DNA from: Datura wrightii
Taxonomy: Eukaryota; Streptophyta; Magnoliopsida; Solanales; Solanaceae
Length of the DNA stretch: 64,000 nucleotides
Assembly: GCA_035772735.1 (NCBI GenBank)
Contig: JASDFA010000006.1
Coordinates: 63,566,001 to 63,630,000 of the forward strand
Direction of reading: 5' to 3'
The translations under genes were made by a program, and so were the position numbers. Shown here in pieces: positions 34,201-46,811 of this stretch. Numbering within the stretch: the stretch's first letter is position 1; each line of letters begins with the position of its first letter. The notes under the pieces are model-generated. The model was not told the origin of the DNA. It saw only the letters and a list, made by a program, of their open reading frames with translations, and did no database searches.

Positions 34201-35652
34201 AATTGAGAACTGTATGTGGTCATCGATGTGATAAGTTTGGAAATGAAATTCCAATGTATAGTTGTCGATACATGTAAAGGAACCACCCTGTGGGAAGTCT
34301 ACATATGAAGTTCCCAGATGTCAAAGGATTGTATAGAAATGGAAATCTATGTGCTTCTACTCAAGCAATACGTTAAATTGGTAAGACTATCTATAGGACA
34401 TTGCTTGTAAGCCTACTAAAATTCTTATGTTGGCTAAACCTCCTGAAGGTCCGTTGAGTCACTAATTTGACATGTTTGTATATAATTTGATAGATTTACA
34501 TGATATATGTGCATATTTGCTAATTTTACGTGGTATATGTGCTCACTTGCATTTATATGTTACGAAATAGACCTATTGCTGCCACATATTAAGCATTTGT
34601 CATTTCAATGCTACATATGTCAAATTAACTCAGTATAAGCTTTATCCATTCCATTCATGATTATGATTGAAAATATTTTTATTTTTATCCCGGTATGGCA
34701 CACCGGCTGGAGATGTGTTATTTTATCCCGGTATGGCGCACTAGCTGGATACTTTTTTATTTTTACCTCAGTGTGATACACCGGCTGGAGATATTTTATT
34801 TCACCCCGGTATGGAACACCGGCTGGAGATATTTTTATTTTTACCCCGGTATGGTACACTGGCTGAAGATATTTTTATTTTTACCCCGGTATGGTACACT
34901 GGCTGGATATATTTTATTTTACCCTGGTATTATACACCAGATGGAGGCATTTTTATATGGTTTTTCTGGTCGGTTGGCTGCCAACATTACAGTTATAGTT
35001 TTTCTTGTGCATTAATTGGTTGCATTTGCACTTCAATATTGACTTATTGTCAGGTTTTAGTTTCCAGGATTCCAAGTTGTTACTATTCCTTATATCTGGC
35101 TTAGTTATCATTGCTATCTTACATGTTTACAATTTTCTGCCCTACATACCAATACATTTCATTCGTACTGATGTCCCTTCGCTTGGGGACCTGTGTTCGT
35201 GCCGTACGTGCAAGTAGAGGTCGAGATTGCCAGTTGTAGTAGCAGTTCGTGAGATTAGTGGATGTGTTGGTATGGTCCTTTCTTCCTAGAGCTAAGACTG
35301 GTTTTTTTTCAATTAGAGTTTTGAGATGCAGTTATGGGTAGGTCGGAGCCTTGTTCTGACCATCAGTTAGTTTACTCTTTCAAGGCTTTGTGGACTTAGT
35401 GTGTACAATGGTGTTCAATTTGTGTCCTTGTCGGCTTTTTGTGTTTAGTTGAGCATACTCATAGCCTTGTTTGCATTTCATTTGTTTACCCTATATTGTT
35501 GAGATATTATGGGTCCAGTTTGTGCTCTAGTTGATTGTGAAAGGTGGCCTAGATGGCCTAAGTGTATAGTTACAAATGCCATATAGCCATCTTCCTAGTT
35601 AGTTAGGTATGGGGAGCCAGTCGCTCCCTCCCCCCAGTTATGGGGAGTGACA
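31252..35652 (+). mobile_element. Solo LTR of about 4.4 kb with target duplication
   Basis: It starts TGTTACACCCC and ends GGAGTGACA. TATAA flanks it on both sides (31247-31251 and 35653-35657), and the E LTR continues beyond it. I see no primer site, polypurine tract or protein domain inside, so a solo LTR left by LTR-LTR recombination fits best. A GC-rich block (31560-31665) with GCGCCC / GGGCGC words lies about 310 nt inside the start. A minisatellite lies at 34685-34950. The strand is set by TG...CA reading and its resemblance to other LTR starts. Confidence 0.8.
34685..34950 (+). repeat. Minisatellite, about seven units of 37-40 bp
   Basis: Units of the form CCCGGTATGGNACACCGGCT plus an AT-rich spacer start at about 34691, 34729, 34769, 34807, 34847, 34887 and 34924. 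The 20-base core is partly self-complementary (CCGGT / ACCGG). Peptides from this stretch only mirror the repeat. Confidence 0.9.
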
Positions 35653-35657
35653 TATAA

Positions 35658-36334
35658 TATGTTTTATTAGCGTGTTTGGATCATTGATCAGTTTATGAGT
35701 TTCCATATATGATTTCAAGTACGGTACACTACATGATTTAAATATCTATACCTTGGTTCATTATGCTGAGCTTATGATGTCCTTACTCCTATGTTCTATC
35801 TTGTTTTATATTCATGATTTTATACTATAATTTTACTGGAATGATTTACTTTCTCTATATACTAAATACATTCAAAGTACTGACAGCATACTCTATGCTA
35901 TCTCATCTCATGATATAGGTTTGGGCGATCAGTCTCAGCCTCATCGTTAACCCCATTCCCATATCATACTATCTTAGTTCCCTTCTAGGTGAGTCCTCAT
36001 CTTCCAAGGACATTTATCAGTTTATTCCTTATATCTATAACTTCTAATTTCTGACTTAGCATTCTAGTTCGGGGTGTTGTCTCATCAGCTCGTCTTATGT
36101 TTAGAAGCTTTCAGACAATTATGTGGTAGATGATCAGTGTTCTTGACTTTTGTTCTTTCTCATGTTTTTTTATCTTATATATATGCCACACTTTCGCTTA
36201 TGTTATACTTATATATTTCTTTCCACTTTAGACACACCCTTATTCATGCTATATATGTACCATGGGTTAGGTTGGAGTCATTCGTGGTTCTTAGGTACCG
36301 TGTCGTGGTCTAGGTCCTCGCTTAGGTCGTGACA
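35658..36334 (+). repeat. Element E 3' LTR, second part
   Basis: It resumes the LTR broken at 31251 and ends with GGTCGTGACA at 36334, the usual end of this LTR type. The D LTR fragment follows at once. Confidence 0.7.
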
Positions 36335-36996
36335 GATTCAAGTATGGTAACTTAAGTGATTACTACTTTCAAACCTTGGGTCATTATACTTTAGCTTATG
36401 ATGAATAACTTATATTTGTGACTATGATGTGATTATGATTTCAGCATCTACCCTATTCTCATGTTTTTGTTTAGCCTTTATGTACGACCTTGTTGTATTG
36501 TCTTACGAGCATGTTTTTACTTTTTGTACATACATAGTACATTCAAAGTACTGACCACATACTCTATGTTATATCATCTCATGATATAGGTTTGGATGAT
36601 CAGTCACAGTCTCGATGTTAGCTCGCTCTCGCTTCAGTCCAATACCTTCCCAGTTTTGGTAAGTCCTCATGATCCAAGGATGGCAGTTTTGGTTCATGTC
36701 TCTTTCTCTTATGTCTTTTAGTTTTAGACTTAGCATGCTAGTTGGGGGTTTTGTCCCATCAACTCAACATATGAGTAAAGGCTTTTCAACAGCTACTTAT
36801 AGATGGTCCAGCGTTGTTGACTTATTATCTATGCTTACGCTTTATGATATCAACACTTTCACCTAAATTGTGTTCATGTTTTATTTCTACTTAGTTATGC
36901 TTATAATCACGCTATGTATGTACATGGGTTAGCTTGGAGCTATTCGTGGTTCTGGGTCCCATGTCTCAGTCTTGGGTCCATGATCGGGTCGTGACA
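36335..36996 (+). repeat. Element D 5' LTR, truncated at its start
   Basis: It begins in mid-LTR (GATTCAAGTATGG) directly after the end of the E LTR and ends GGTCGTGACA at 36996. The start of the LTR is missing. Confidence 0.7.
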
Positions 36997-37000
36997 AACT

Positions 37001-37012
37001 TGGTATTAGATC
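37001..37012 (+). other. Primer binding site (tRNA-Met type), element D
   Basis: TGGTATTAGATC, against TGGTATCAGAGC in intact elements of this type, four bases after the LTR. Confidence 0.7.
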
Positions 37013-37210
37013 ATTAGGCTTAACTGTGTCCTAGGGTGTCCGAAAGACACTTTAAGTAGAGTCTTTTCCATAGGTCTGAAGTGTGACACACTTATGGGGA
37101 AGACGCTACAAGACATTCTAGGAAAACTTTCCTTCTTTCATGATTCTTTCTCGGGCTATGAAGTTCAATTCTCTATCCTTCTAATTCATGCTATGCGCGT
37201 TTGCAGAAAT

Positions 37211-38400
37211 ATGCCTCCTGGCTAAGTCAATGTAATAGGAAATGGAAACAGTAATGGCCATGGGAATGTTAATGGAGATAGGCATCAACCAACCTCAGCA
37301 GCTCTAGCCGATCCTTTTGCAGGAGCAGGTTACTCATGCTGATTTTTGGGCTGCTTTTTAGATATTGCCCCAGGCTATGACCGCCTAGGTCAACTAGCAT
37401 GCGGTTGCTCATGTGAATCCAAGTAGGAATGTGGTGGTAGCTAGAGTGCGAGACTTCATAAGGATGAACCCACCTGAATTTCATGGGTCAAAAGGAGACG
37501 AGGATCTAAAGGAGTTTATTAAGGAGGTTTAGAAGATTACCAAGATTATGGGCTACAAGATAGGAGAGTGCAGACTTGGCCACCTATCAACTGAATGGAG
37601 TTGTTTATATATGGTTCTAATAGTGGAAAAAGGGTCGTGGAGCTAGTGAAGTCCCTATTGACTGGGATGAGTTTTTTATAGTTTTTTTTGGACCGATCCT
37701 TTCCATGATACTTGAAAGAAGCAAAGGCAACACAGTTCGCTAACCTGAAGAAAAATGACATGATTGTTCAGGAGTATGTCCTAATGTTTACCTAGTTTTC
37801 CAAGCATACACCGAAGATGGTTGCTGATCCGATGGCAAATATGAGAAAGTTTGTGAATGGGATTGCAGATTCATTGGTCAAGGAGTGCATGATCGCCATG
37901 CTGATTAGTGATATACATATCTCCCGACAGATGATATATTCCCAGCAAATAGAGGCGGAATAGATGAAGGAGTGGGAGAGAGAGGCCAAGAGGGCCAGGA
38001 CGGGGAGCTATAGGTACTCTCATCAAAAATTGAGTGGTGGACATCACCCTCAGTCCCATCTGCGGTCGTCAGCCCCAATTCCATCATCATCCAGCGTTCT
38101 ATCCAGACCTCTAGGTGATTAGAGGGGAAGAGCATCAACATTTAAGGGTCATAGGGCATGATAGGGGAGCGCACTTTCCTAGATTGCAGAAAATGTGGTA
38201 AAAACCAACCAGGAGAGTGCTTGATTGTCTCAGATGTTTGCTTCAGATGTGGAAAGCCTAGGCACATGCACAGGAATTATCCTTTAGCTAGACAGGGTGA
38301 CAGCAGGAGTCGTGCCCCAGCAACCACTTAAGTAGCTCCAGAAGCTTGCAAATCTCAGTAGGGCGCCTCTTTTATTGCAGCTGGCGAACAACACCAAAAC
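37211..38400 (+). pseudogene. gag of element D, degenerate
   Basis: An ATG at 37211 (MPPG then a stop) stands where this family starts. Later pieces read ARVRDFIRMNPPEFHGSKGD at about 37440, then KITKIMGYK, then capsid text through several shifts. Two knuckles are visible near 38180-38290 (CRKCGKNQPGEC, then CFRCGKPRHMHRNY). In the first, His is replaced by Gln. Stops and shifts are frequent. Confidence 0.75.
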
Positions 38401-40445
38401 AAGGTCACTGGTATGTTACGAGTTATCCATATTGATGTTTATACAATGTTAGACCCTATGCCACATTATCCTTCATGACTCCATTTATTGCAATTAGATT
38501 TGGTGTTAGTATTGAAATCCTTCCTGAACCCTTCTCAGACTCTACTCCTATCAGTGAGTTAGTTTTAGGTCGATGGGTGTACAAAAATTGCCCTATCACA
38601 ATTCTTCAAAAGGTAGCCTCACCTAGTGGAATTAGATATGACCAGTTTTAATGATATCATCTATATGGATTGGTTGTATGTATGCTATGCTTAAGTTAAT
38701 TATAGAACCCGGTCAGTAGAGTTTTATTTCGGGTGAACCATTCCTAGAGCGAAAGGGTAGTTCAACTGTGCTTGTAGATCACTTTCTTTCCTACCCTAAG
38801 GCCAGGCAGATAATCTCCATAGGTTGTATATACCATCTAATTTGTTTCAAGGATTCTACATCCTAGACCCCAACTCTTCAGTTAGTTCCGATTTTATATG
38901 ACTATCTGGAGGTGTCTCTAGATTATCTTCCAGGAGTCCTTCCCAAATGAGAGATTGACTTTGGTGTTGACCTTTTCCCCGATGCGCATCCCATTCCCAT
39001 TCCTCCTTATAAAATGGCTCCAACTAAGCTAATGTAGTTGAAGAGTAGTTGAAAGATCTCTTAGATAATGGTTAACCATGCCTAGTAAATCCCAATGTGG
39101 TGCTACACTCCTTTTTGTACGGAAGAAGGATGGTTCTCTCAGAATGCATATTAAATATCATTAGTTACACAAACTCATGATCAAGAATAAGTATCCCCTC
39201 CCTAGGATTGATGTCTTGTTCGATCGGATTCAAGATGCTAGGTGCTTTTCAAAGATAGACCTACGATCCAGGTATCATCAGCTCAGAGTTAGGGAGAGTG
39301 ACATAACAAAGACAACTTTTAGGACACTATATTCTCACTAAGAGTTTGTAGTTATGTATTCCAGATGGACGAATGCTCCTGCAGCTTTTATGGATTTGAT
39401 GAACAGGGTATTCAAGCAGTATTTGGATATGTTCATTATTGTCTTCATAGATGATATATTCATATACTCTAAAGTTGAGGAGGAGCATGCTGCACATTTG
39501 AGGATTGTATTTTGGACTCTTAATAAAAATCAGTTGTTTGCTAAATTTAGCAACTGTGAGTTTTGGTTGAATTTAGTGGCATTTCTGGGTCACGTGGTGT
39601 CTAATGAGGGTGTGTAGGTAGACTCCTAGAAGATTGAGTCGGTGAAGAACTATCCTTAACCTATTAGCCCTACCCATATTAGAAGCTTTTGGGGTTTAGT
39701 TGGATACTACATGAGGTTCATAGAGGGGTTTTCATCCATTGTAGCACCTTTAACTAAGTTGACCTAGAAGAAGGTCGAGTTTCAGTGGTCTAATGCTTAT
39801 GAGAAGAGTTTTTAAGAGTTAAAGACTCGACTAACTTCGACCCAGTATTGGCCCTACTGTTTGACACGGATGGCTTCGTTGTGCATTGTGATGCCTCTAA
39901 ATTGGCCTTGGTTGTGTGTTAATGTAGAATGGCATGGTCATTGATTATTTCTCAATATAGCTTAAGACTCATGAATGGAATTACCCAACACATGTCCTAG
40001 AGTTGGCGGTGGTGGTGTTTGCTTAGAATATTTAGAGGCGCTATATGTACGGGTGCTTGTGGATGTGTTCACAAACTCCAAGAGTCTTCATAGTGAGTTT
40101 ATTTAGAAGGATTTGAATTTGTGGCAAACGAGATGGCTAGAACTTCTCAAGGATTATGACACGAGTATTCTTTATCATCCCGGCAAGGCCAATGTAGTGG
40201 CAGATGCTCTTAGTAGGCTATCGGTAGAGTGTGTGTCCCATGTTTGGGATGGGAAGAAGGAGTTGGTGAAGTATGTCCATCGGCATTCTTGCTCAGGAGT
40301 CCGCCTTATAGATTCAAAGTATGGTGGTCTTATTATTCAGAATGATTCGGAATCTTCATCGGTGACAAAGGGTAAACCAAGGCAAGATGAGGATCATAAC
40401 TTAGTGAAGTTGAAGGAAGCTGTCTAGAATCAGAAAGTGGAGGTC
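38401..40445 (+). pseudogene. Protease, RT and RNase H of element D
   Basis: The protease region starts near 38410 (GMLRVIHIDVYTML). RT follows from about 38990. The best open piece (39354-39617) gives [17 protein letters not shown], then [12 protein letters not shown] with both Asp residues of the YVDD-type box kept, then [20 protein letters not shown]. RNase H reads VHCDAS near 39880 with its Asp kept. The connection to integrase is open at 40113-40427 ([31 protein letters not shown]). Frame breaks separate these parts. Confidence 0.85.
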
Positions 40446-41435
40446 TTCTCCCAAGGGGGAGATGGTGTACTCCGATATCAGGGTTGATTGTGTGTTTCGA
40501 TTGTGGATGACCTAAGAGGGCAGATTTTGAGGGAGGCTCATAGCTCTCAGTACTCTACCAATCTAGGTTCCACCAAGATGTACTGTGATCTACGAGAAGT
40601 GTACTAGTTGAATGGTATAAGAAGGACATAGTGGAATTTGTGGCTAAGTATCTGAATTTCTAATAGATAAAGGTTTAACATCAGAGATCTAGAGGTATGA
40701 TTTAGGTCATCAACATTGCTACTTGGAAGTGGGAAGAGATCAAGACGGACTTCATTAAAGGGTTGCCTCGTACACGCTGTCTGTATGAATCTATATGGGT
40801 GGTCATTGATAGGTTAACCAAATCAACACATTTCTTATCGGTCAAAACTATAGATTCGGCTAAGGATTGTGCTAAATTGTACATTCGGGAGTTAGTTCTG
40901 TTCCATGGGGTTCCATTATCTATAATCGTGGATAGGGGTATGCAGTTCACCTCTTAGTTCTAGAGAACGTTTCGGAGGGGCCTTGGTACTCAGGTAAAGC
41001 ATAGCACAACTTTTCACCCGCAGATAGAAGGTCAGGCTGAGCACACCATTCAGACTTCTGAGGATATCTTGAGAGCGTGTGTGATTGATTTCAAGGGTAT
41101 TTTGGTTGATCACTTTCCACTCATCGAGTTTGCCTATAACAATAGTTATTACTCCAATATTTAGATGTCTACATTTAAAGCTCTTTATGGTTGGAGATGT
41201 AGATCACCTATTAGGTTGTTTGAGGAAGGTGAGGCAATGTTGATAGGGCCAGAATAATTTCATGAGGCTATGAAGAAGGTGAAACTTTTTAGGGAAAGGC
41301 TGAAAGCAGCTCATACTCGTCAGAAATATTATGCAGATGTTAGGAGGAGGGAGCTTGAGTTTGAGGTCGATGAATGGGTATTTTTGAAGGTGTCTTCTAT
41401 GAAGGGAGATATGAGGTTTGGTAGGAAAGTGAAGT
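40446..41435 (+). pseudogene. Integrase of element D, first part
   Basis: The core is open at 40763-40957: SIWVVIDRLTKSTHFLSVKT with the first Asp, then LSIIVDRGMQFTS with the second. The third, Glu, falls in QAEHTIQTSEDIL near 41040. The C-terminal domain starts near 41320 and is cut at MRFGRKVK by element 2. It continues at 48965. The five bases 41431-41435 (GAAGT) are one side of the target duplication. Confidence 0.85.
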
Positions 41436-43458
41436 TGGTATACCATTAAAACCCAAAGATTAGACCGGGGTATAAAATGGAGAAAAACTGGAAATTCTGC
41501 ACCAGGTCACAGAGCGAGTCATTTTGGGACCCATGGGGAAGACCACGAGTCGTGACGTGACTCCTGGTGAGGTACTAGAAATGAGTTGAAATTTTTTTGA
41601 TGGGGTAACCACGGGCATGACCACGAGTCATGGTCATACCCCATGATTCATTGGGTGAATCGTGGTCAGCAGGTAACTATTGATTTGAGGTTTTAGGTAG
41701 TGGAGATAACGAGTGGTGACCATGAGTCATGGTCACCGATAATTATTTGTATGATGGACCGTTATGAGTTCCAGGTGAAACCTCGACAGTGTACCCATTG
41801 ATCGATGTAATGGCCCGTTGTTGGAGGCAATAACTCGTTAGGTCCCTCGTGGAGACTGACGAGAAGTTATTTTCTATGAAGTTATTAAGGGTATTCTCCT
41901 CATTCCTAAGCTCTAGGGTCCTATACTACGTATTTTTAAGCCCTTTTGAGGGTGTATTAAGATAGGTTAAGTCATTCTAGCCTATTCAAAAACCACGCAT
42001 GCATGTTAGGGAGTTAGAGAGGAGATCAAGCTTTAGCCATTCAAATTCATCTCAAATTCGTCTTGGACAATCGTTGATGTGTAAGAATTAATCCTAATCA
42101 GGTATACAGGGTTATGAATGTGTGAATCCGATCAAACCCATGCCCAATCTCTCTCTAAAGCATGAAATTTCTATGATGATTCTATGGGGTTTAAACCAAT
42201 GCATAAAATTCCTAATTCTCTATATGGGTATGATCTAAATGAGTTGTTATTATTTAATTATGAATTATGGGAAGGTTTTATGTTGTTTTCATTAAAATCA
42301 CGTTTCAAGCTTTAGAAATTTTAAATGCCCATTTATGAAATGTTTATGAAAGTTGAGATTTATGATGAATGTTCATGTATGATGAGGTATTAATGATGAA
42401 AATCATATTTTTAAGATACCCATGTTTATAATCATATTTTCAAGTGAACTGAGTATTTTTCAAGCATGTTAAAGTATTGGGCAATGCCCACATGTTCAAG
42501 AATGATTTACGGTTTATGATATGGATTTCATGATTGATCGATTTATGATTTTAGCCAATTAATGGGCCCTTGATTCATGGCTAAATATCTATGTAAATGG
42601 GGATCCACGATGTTAATTTTTATTTGGCCATGAATCTCATGAATGATGTCTATGGTTTGCATACAAGCCTAAAGTGCATGTTTTTAGGAGCAGTGCCTAC
42701 AACCGAGAGGCTCAACGTTAAAAGGACTATGCTGGTGCCTCATAACTATGTGACACCGTAGGTTCATATTGATACATTACAATGTTAATGGATCCCCTCT
42801 TTCGTGATATCACATAATGCATGTACCTTGCCAAGCAAGCCTGGGATGACTCTGCCCAGTTGAGTCAGATAGGTGGGGCATCATGTAAGGCTCTATCATG
42901 ATGGTGTCGGTTATGACGAGTCCTCCCAATGTTTCTCATGATTTATGCATGGTTATGTTCATACGACTTTGGCTCAAATTATGTTTGATAAAATTTTCTC
43001 CTATAATATGATTATGACTGATTTACAAATGTTTTAAACCTTGAGACTTATGTTACATTATGATAATCATCATATGACCATATTGTCCTACTCTTATGAA
43101 TTTTTATGCATTTTATCTATCCGCTTTACTTACCTTGTATACTCGGCACATTCCATATACTGACTGCATACTCTATGATGTATCATTTCATGATACAAGC
43201 TCCAATCTTCAGACCAAACACTATCATTAGCTCATTCCAGGAGTTAGCATCCAGCTTATTGGTGAGTCCTCATCCCTCGAGGACTAGTTGATTTCTCTTT
43301 CCTTGTTATGTTATGATTATGCTTCCGCTATGTTATCATGTTGAGTATTCTGCTTTGCTGGATTGAGATAGATGTATGTTCATGCCATGGGTCGACTTGG
43401 AGTCTCCCGGGGCTCCTTGTCCCGTGTTGGGATTCGGGTCTATGTTCGAGTCATGACA
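41436..43458 (+). repeat. Element 2 5' LTR
   Basis: It pairs with 46812-48964. It lacks about 130 bases present in the 3' LTR at 48670-48800 (break after GGACTAGTTGA near 43291). U3 has CACGAGTCGTG and CACGAGTCATGG words at 41545-41735. Confidence 0.88.
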
Positions 43459-43462
43459 AACG

Positions 43463-43474
43463 TGGTATTAGAGA
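43463..43474 (+). other. Primer binding site (tRNA-Met type), element 2
   Basis: TGGTATTAGAGA stands four bases after the LTR and resembles TGGTATCAGAGC, the complement of the initiator tRNA-Met end used by many plant Ty3/gypsy elements. Confidence 0.75.
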
Positions 43475-43660
43475 ATTAGCTTTTGAAGTGTCCCAAGGTG
43501 TCTGAAAGCTGCATGAATTAGAGTCTTTTTTCATGGGTGTGAAGCGTGCCACATTTATGATGAAGAGGCTATGAGACGTTCAGGAAATGTTCCCTTCTTT
43601 CATGATACTTGTCGTGCAATGAAATGTCCCTCCATCCTTCAGACTCGTGTTATTCGTGAT

Positions 43661-44880
43661 ATGGCTCCCCACAGAGTTAACGGTTGGAGGAATTGGAATT
43701 GAAACAACCACGAGGATGGAAACGGATATGGGCATCAACGAGCCCCACAAATCCAGGAGCACCATGCATTGGAGTCGGTTGCCCATGCTGAATTCCATGT
43801 AGCTATTCAGAGGCTAGCGCAGGCCTGGAGCGCTAAGGTCAACCAGAAGACAGTGGCACATATTCCATAGAATGGAAATATAGCGGTAGCTCGAGTCATA
43901 GGTTTCTTGAGGATTAACCGTCTAGAGTTTCTTGGTGCCACGGTGGACAAGGATCCACATGAGTTTATTGATTAGATTGTGAAAACCTCCTAGGTCATGG
44001 GGGTCAATGGAGTTAAGTGTGCTAAGTTAGCCTCAGATTAGTTGAAAGGGGTTGCACACATATGGTTTTGACAGCGGAAGGATAGTAGGGCCGCTGGAGC
44101 CGGCCCTATCCCTTGGGAAGTGTTCCATGTTGCTTTCCTAGATAGGTTCTTCCCTCGTGAGATTAGGGAGTTGAAGGCAGGCGAGTTCATGAATCTGAAG
44201 CAGGGGAAGATGATGGTTTAGGAGTATGCCCTTGAGTTCACTCACTTATAAAAGTACGCTGTAGAGTTAGTTGTTGATCAAAGGGCACGAGTGAGCAGGT
44301 TTGTTCATGGGGTAGCGAACTAATTTGACAAAGATTGCAGCATCGCTATGCTCTACCAGGATATGGATTTCCCTCGGATAGTCTTGTATGCGCAGTAGAT
44401 GGAGGCGATGCATACGAGGGAGTGAGAGGCCAAAAGGGGTAGGACAGACAGCTATGGGTTCACTTAGTAGAGATCTAGCGGTGGTCACCATCCTCAGATT
44501 CAGCAAAGGTCAATATCTTCAACACTATCATAAGCTAGTGTCCCAAATAGACCCAAGGGTGGTTAGAGGAGCAGGTCCTTAGGTAGGAGAGATCAGAGGG
44601 ACATGCTGGTAGAGCACAACCTTCTAGCCTGCGGGAAGTGTGGAAAGAGTCACACCGGGGAGTGCTTGCTTGGGTCGGATATCTATTATGGGTGCTCTAG
44701 ATGCATCCACATACACCGAGTGTGGCCATTTGCTAGATAGGATAATGATAGAGGCCATGAAAAAACTACCAAGTCAGCAGTAGCTCCAGCACGTTCAGCT
44801 CCGCAGGGGGCATGCACTAGTGGGGGTGGCGGGCAGTGCCAAAACAGATTCTATACCCTCCCTTCGCGTCAGGAGTAGGA
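43661..44880 (+). pseudogene. gag of element 2, many stops
   Basis: ATGGCTCCCCACAG at 43661 is the likely start (MAPHRVNGWRNWN, then a stop). The same frame later gives VDKDPHEFID, VMGVNGVKCAKLASD, FHVAFLDRFFPREIRELKAG and the knuckle region CGKCGKSHTGECLLGSDI near 44640. Several stops match CAG or CAA to TAG/TAA changes. It corresponds to 1979-2900 of element 1 but keeps the N-terminus. Confidence 0.8.
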
Positions 44881-44893
44881 GACTTCACCGGAT

Positions 44894-45712
44894 GTGGTTA
44901 CTGGTATGTTACGAGTGTTTCACCTTGATGTTTATGCTTTGTTAGATCTAGGGGCTACCTTATCTTTTGTGAAAGCTTATATTGCTAGTTGCTTTGGGGT
45001 TAGTCCCGAAATTCCGTTAGAACCATTCTTAGTTTCTACTCTCATTGGCGATTCAGTTGTAGCTACGTGGGTGTATAGAAGTTGCCTGATCACAGTACGG
45101 CAGAAACTCCCCTCCACAGACCTAGTAGAGTTAGCCATTTTTGACTTAGATATTATTCTCGACATGGATTTGTGTTATGTATGTTATGCTTCTGAATTGT
45201 AGAACCCGTGTGGTGGAGTTCCACTTTTTGGGTGAGTCAGTCTTAGTGTGGAAGGGTAGTTCAGCCGTGCCTGTAGGTTATTTTATTTCCTATCTTAAGG
45301 CCAGGAAGATAATTTGGAGTGGTATTTGAGTATCCAGAAATGTTCCCTGATGAGTTACCAGTTATTCCTCCCGAGACGGAAATCAATTTTTGTATTGACC
45401 TTCTTCCCGACACACAACCCATACCTATTCCTCCCTACAAAATGGCCTCAGCCGAGCTAAAAGATTTGAAGGAGCAGTTGAAGGATCTTTTGGATAAGGG
45501 TTTCATCTAACAAAGCAAATCCACATGGGGTGCACCAGTTCTCTTTGTCCAAAAGAAGGATGACTCCCTTTGTATGTGTATTGATTATCGATAATTGAAC
45601 AAGGTCACCATCAATAACAGGTATCCCCTACCTAGGATCGACAACTTTTTTTATCATCTTCAGGGTGCCAAGTGTTTTTCGAAGATAGATCTCAGATTTG
45701 GGTACTATCACA
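44894..45712 (+). pseudogene. Protease and N-terminal RT of element 2
   Basis: From 44894 the frame reads MLRVFHLDVYALLDLGATLS (protease), ending in a stop at 45200. The RT start is open at 45319-45510 (YPEMFPDELPVIPPE, DLLDKGFI), then broken, then [20 protein letters not shown] and [13 protein letters not shown]. The palm domain that should follow is replaced by integrase at about 45709-45713, the same joint as in element 1. Confidence 0.82.
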
Positions 45713-46577
45713 GGGGTACCCAATTTGTCTCTCATTTTTGGAGGTCATTTCAAAAAGGACTTGATGCTCAGGTAAAGCTCAGCACAACATTTCACTCGCA
45801 AATGGACGGTCAAGTGAAGCGGACAATTCAGACTCTCGAAGACATGCTGATAGCATGTATGATGGACTTCAAAGTTATTTGGGATGATCATTTGCCTCTT
45901 ATCGAGTTTGCATACAATAAAAGCTATCATTGTAGTATTCAGATGGCCTCGTTTTAGGCTCTCTATGGGCGGAGATGTAGATCACCTATTGATTGGTTAA
46001 AAGTTGGGGAAATTGTAGTGATAGGACCAGATTCGGTCCATGAGGCTATGGAGAAGGTACAACTCATACGGGACACGTTGAAAACATCTCAAAGTTGCCA
46101 AAAGTCCTATGCCGATGTAGGAAGGAGAGAACTCTAGTTCGAAGTGGATGATTGGGTGTTTCTAAAGGTGTTTCCCGTGGGAGTGATGCAGTTTGAGAAT
46201 AAAGGAAAACTCAGACCTCGTTATGTTGGCCCCTACCGTATTGTGAAACGGGGGGACAAGGTGGCATATGAAGTGGAGTTGCCCTCAGAATAAGCTTCCC
46301 TGCATCCTATTTTCCATGTATCGATCTTAAAGAAGTGTTTGGGTGACCCAACTTTAGTTGTTCCAGTTGATAGTGTTGGTGTGAAAGACAACCTGAGTTA
46401 TGAGGAGGTTCCGGTAGAAATACTAGATCATTAGGTTTGAAGGCTGAGGAACAAGGAAGTAGCTTTATTCAAAGTTTTATGGAGGAGTCAGCAGGTTGAG
46501 AGAGCTACATGGAAAGCCAAAGAAGACATGATGGCTATATACCCACATTTATTCTCTACCAGCTCAGATCCAGCTTG
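45713..46577 (+). pseudogene. Integrase C-terminal half of element 2
   Basis: Reads [16 protein letters not shown], then [12 protein letters not shown] (the Glu-containing stretch), LYGRRCRSPI, and the C-terminal domain (LRPRYVGPYRIVKR). Up to 45957 it is open and fused in frame to the RT start (45595-45957), so the RT-integrase joint kept the reading frame. Bases 46578-46811 are 3' non-coding, ending in a purine tract (CAAGGAGGACACA). Confidence 0.82.
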
Positions 46578-46811
46578 AGGTGTCAGTTTTGCCTCAGTAC
46601 TCTATTTAATTTTCATGTTCAGTTCATGTGCCCCAATTTCTTTCATGTGTACAGATGCATATATGATTCATGAATTCAATTGAGCCTTGTAGTTTAATTC
46701 GTATTCATCTTGTCAATTATCAGTTTTTTTGATTAGTATTTTTGTATGACGATTGCAGTTCTCTACTTTTCTGTATGATATTGAGGATGAATTTTTTCAA
46801 GGAGGACACAT

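Noticed and set aside
34695..35015. Open frame with repeated HRLE-type text
   Set aside because: It only mirrors the 37-40 bp minisatellite in the solo LTR; no start context or domain.
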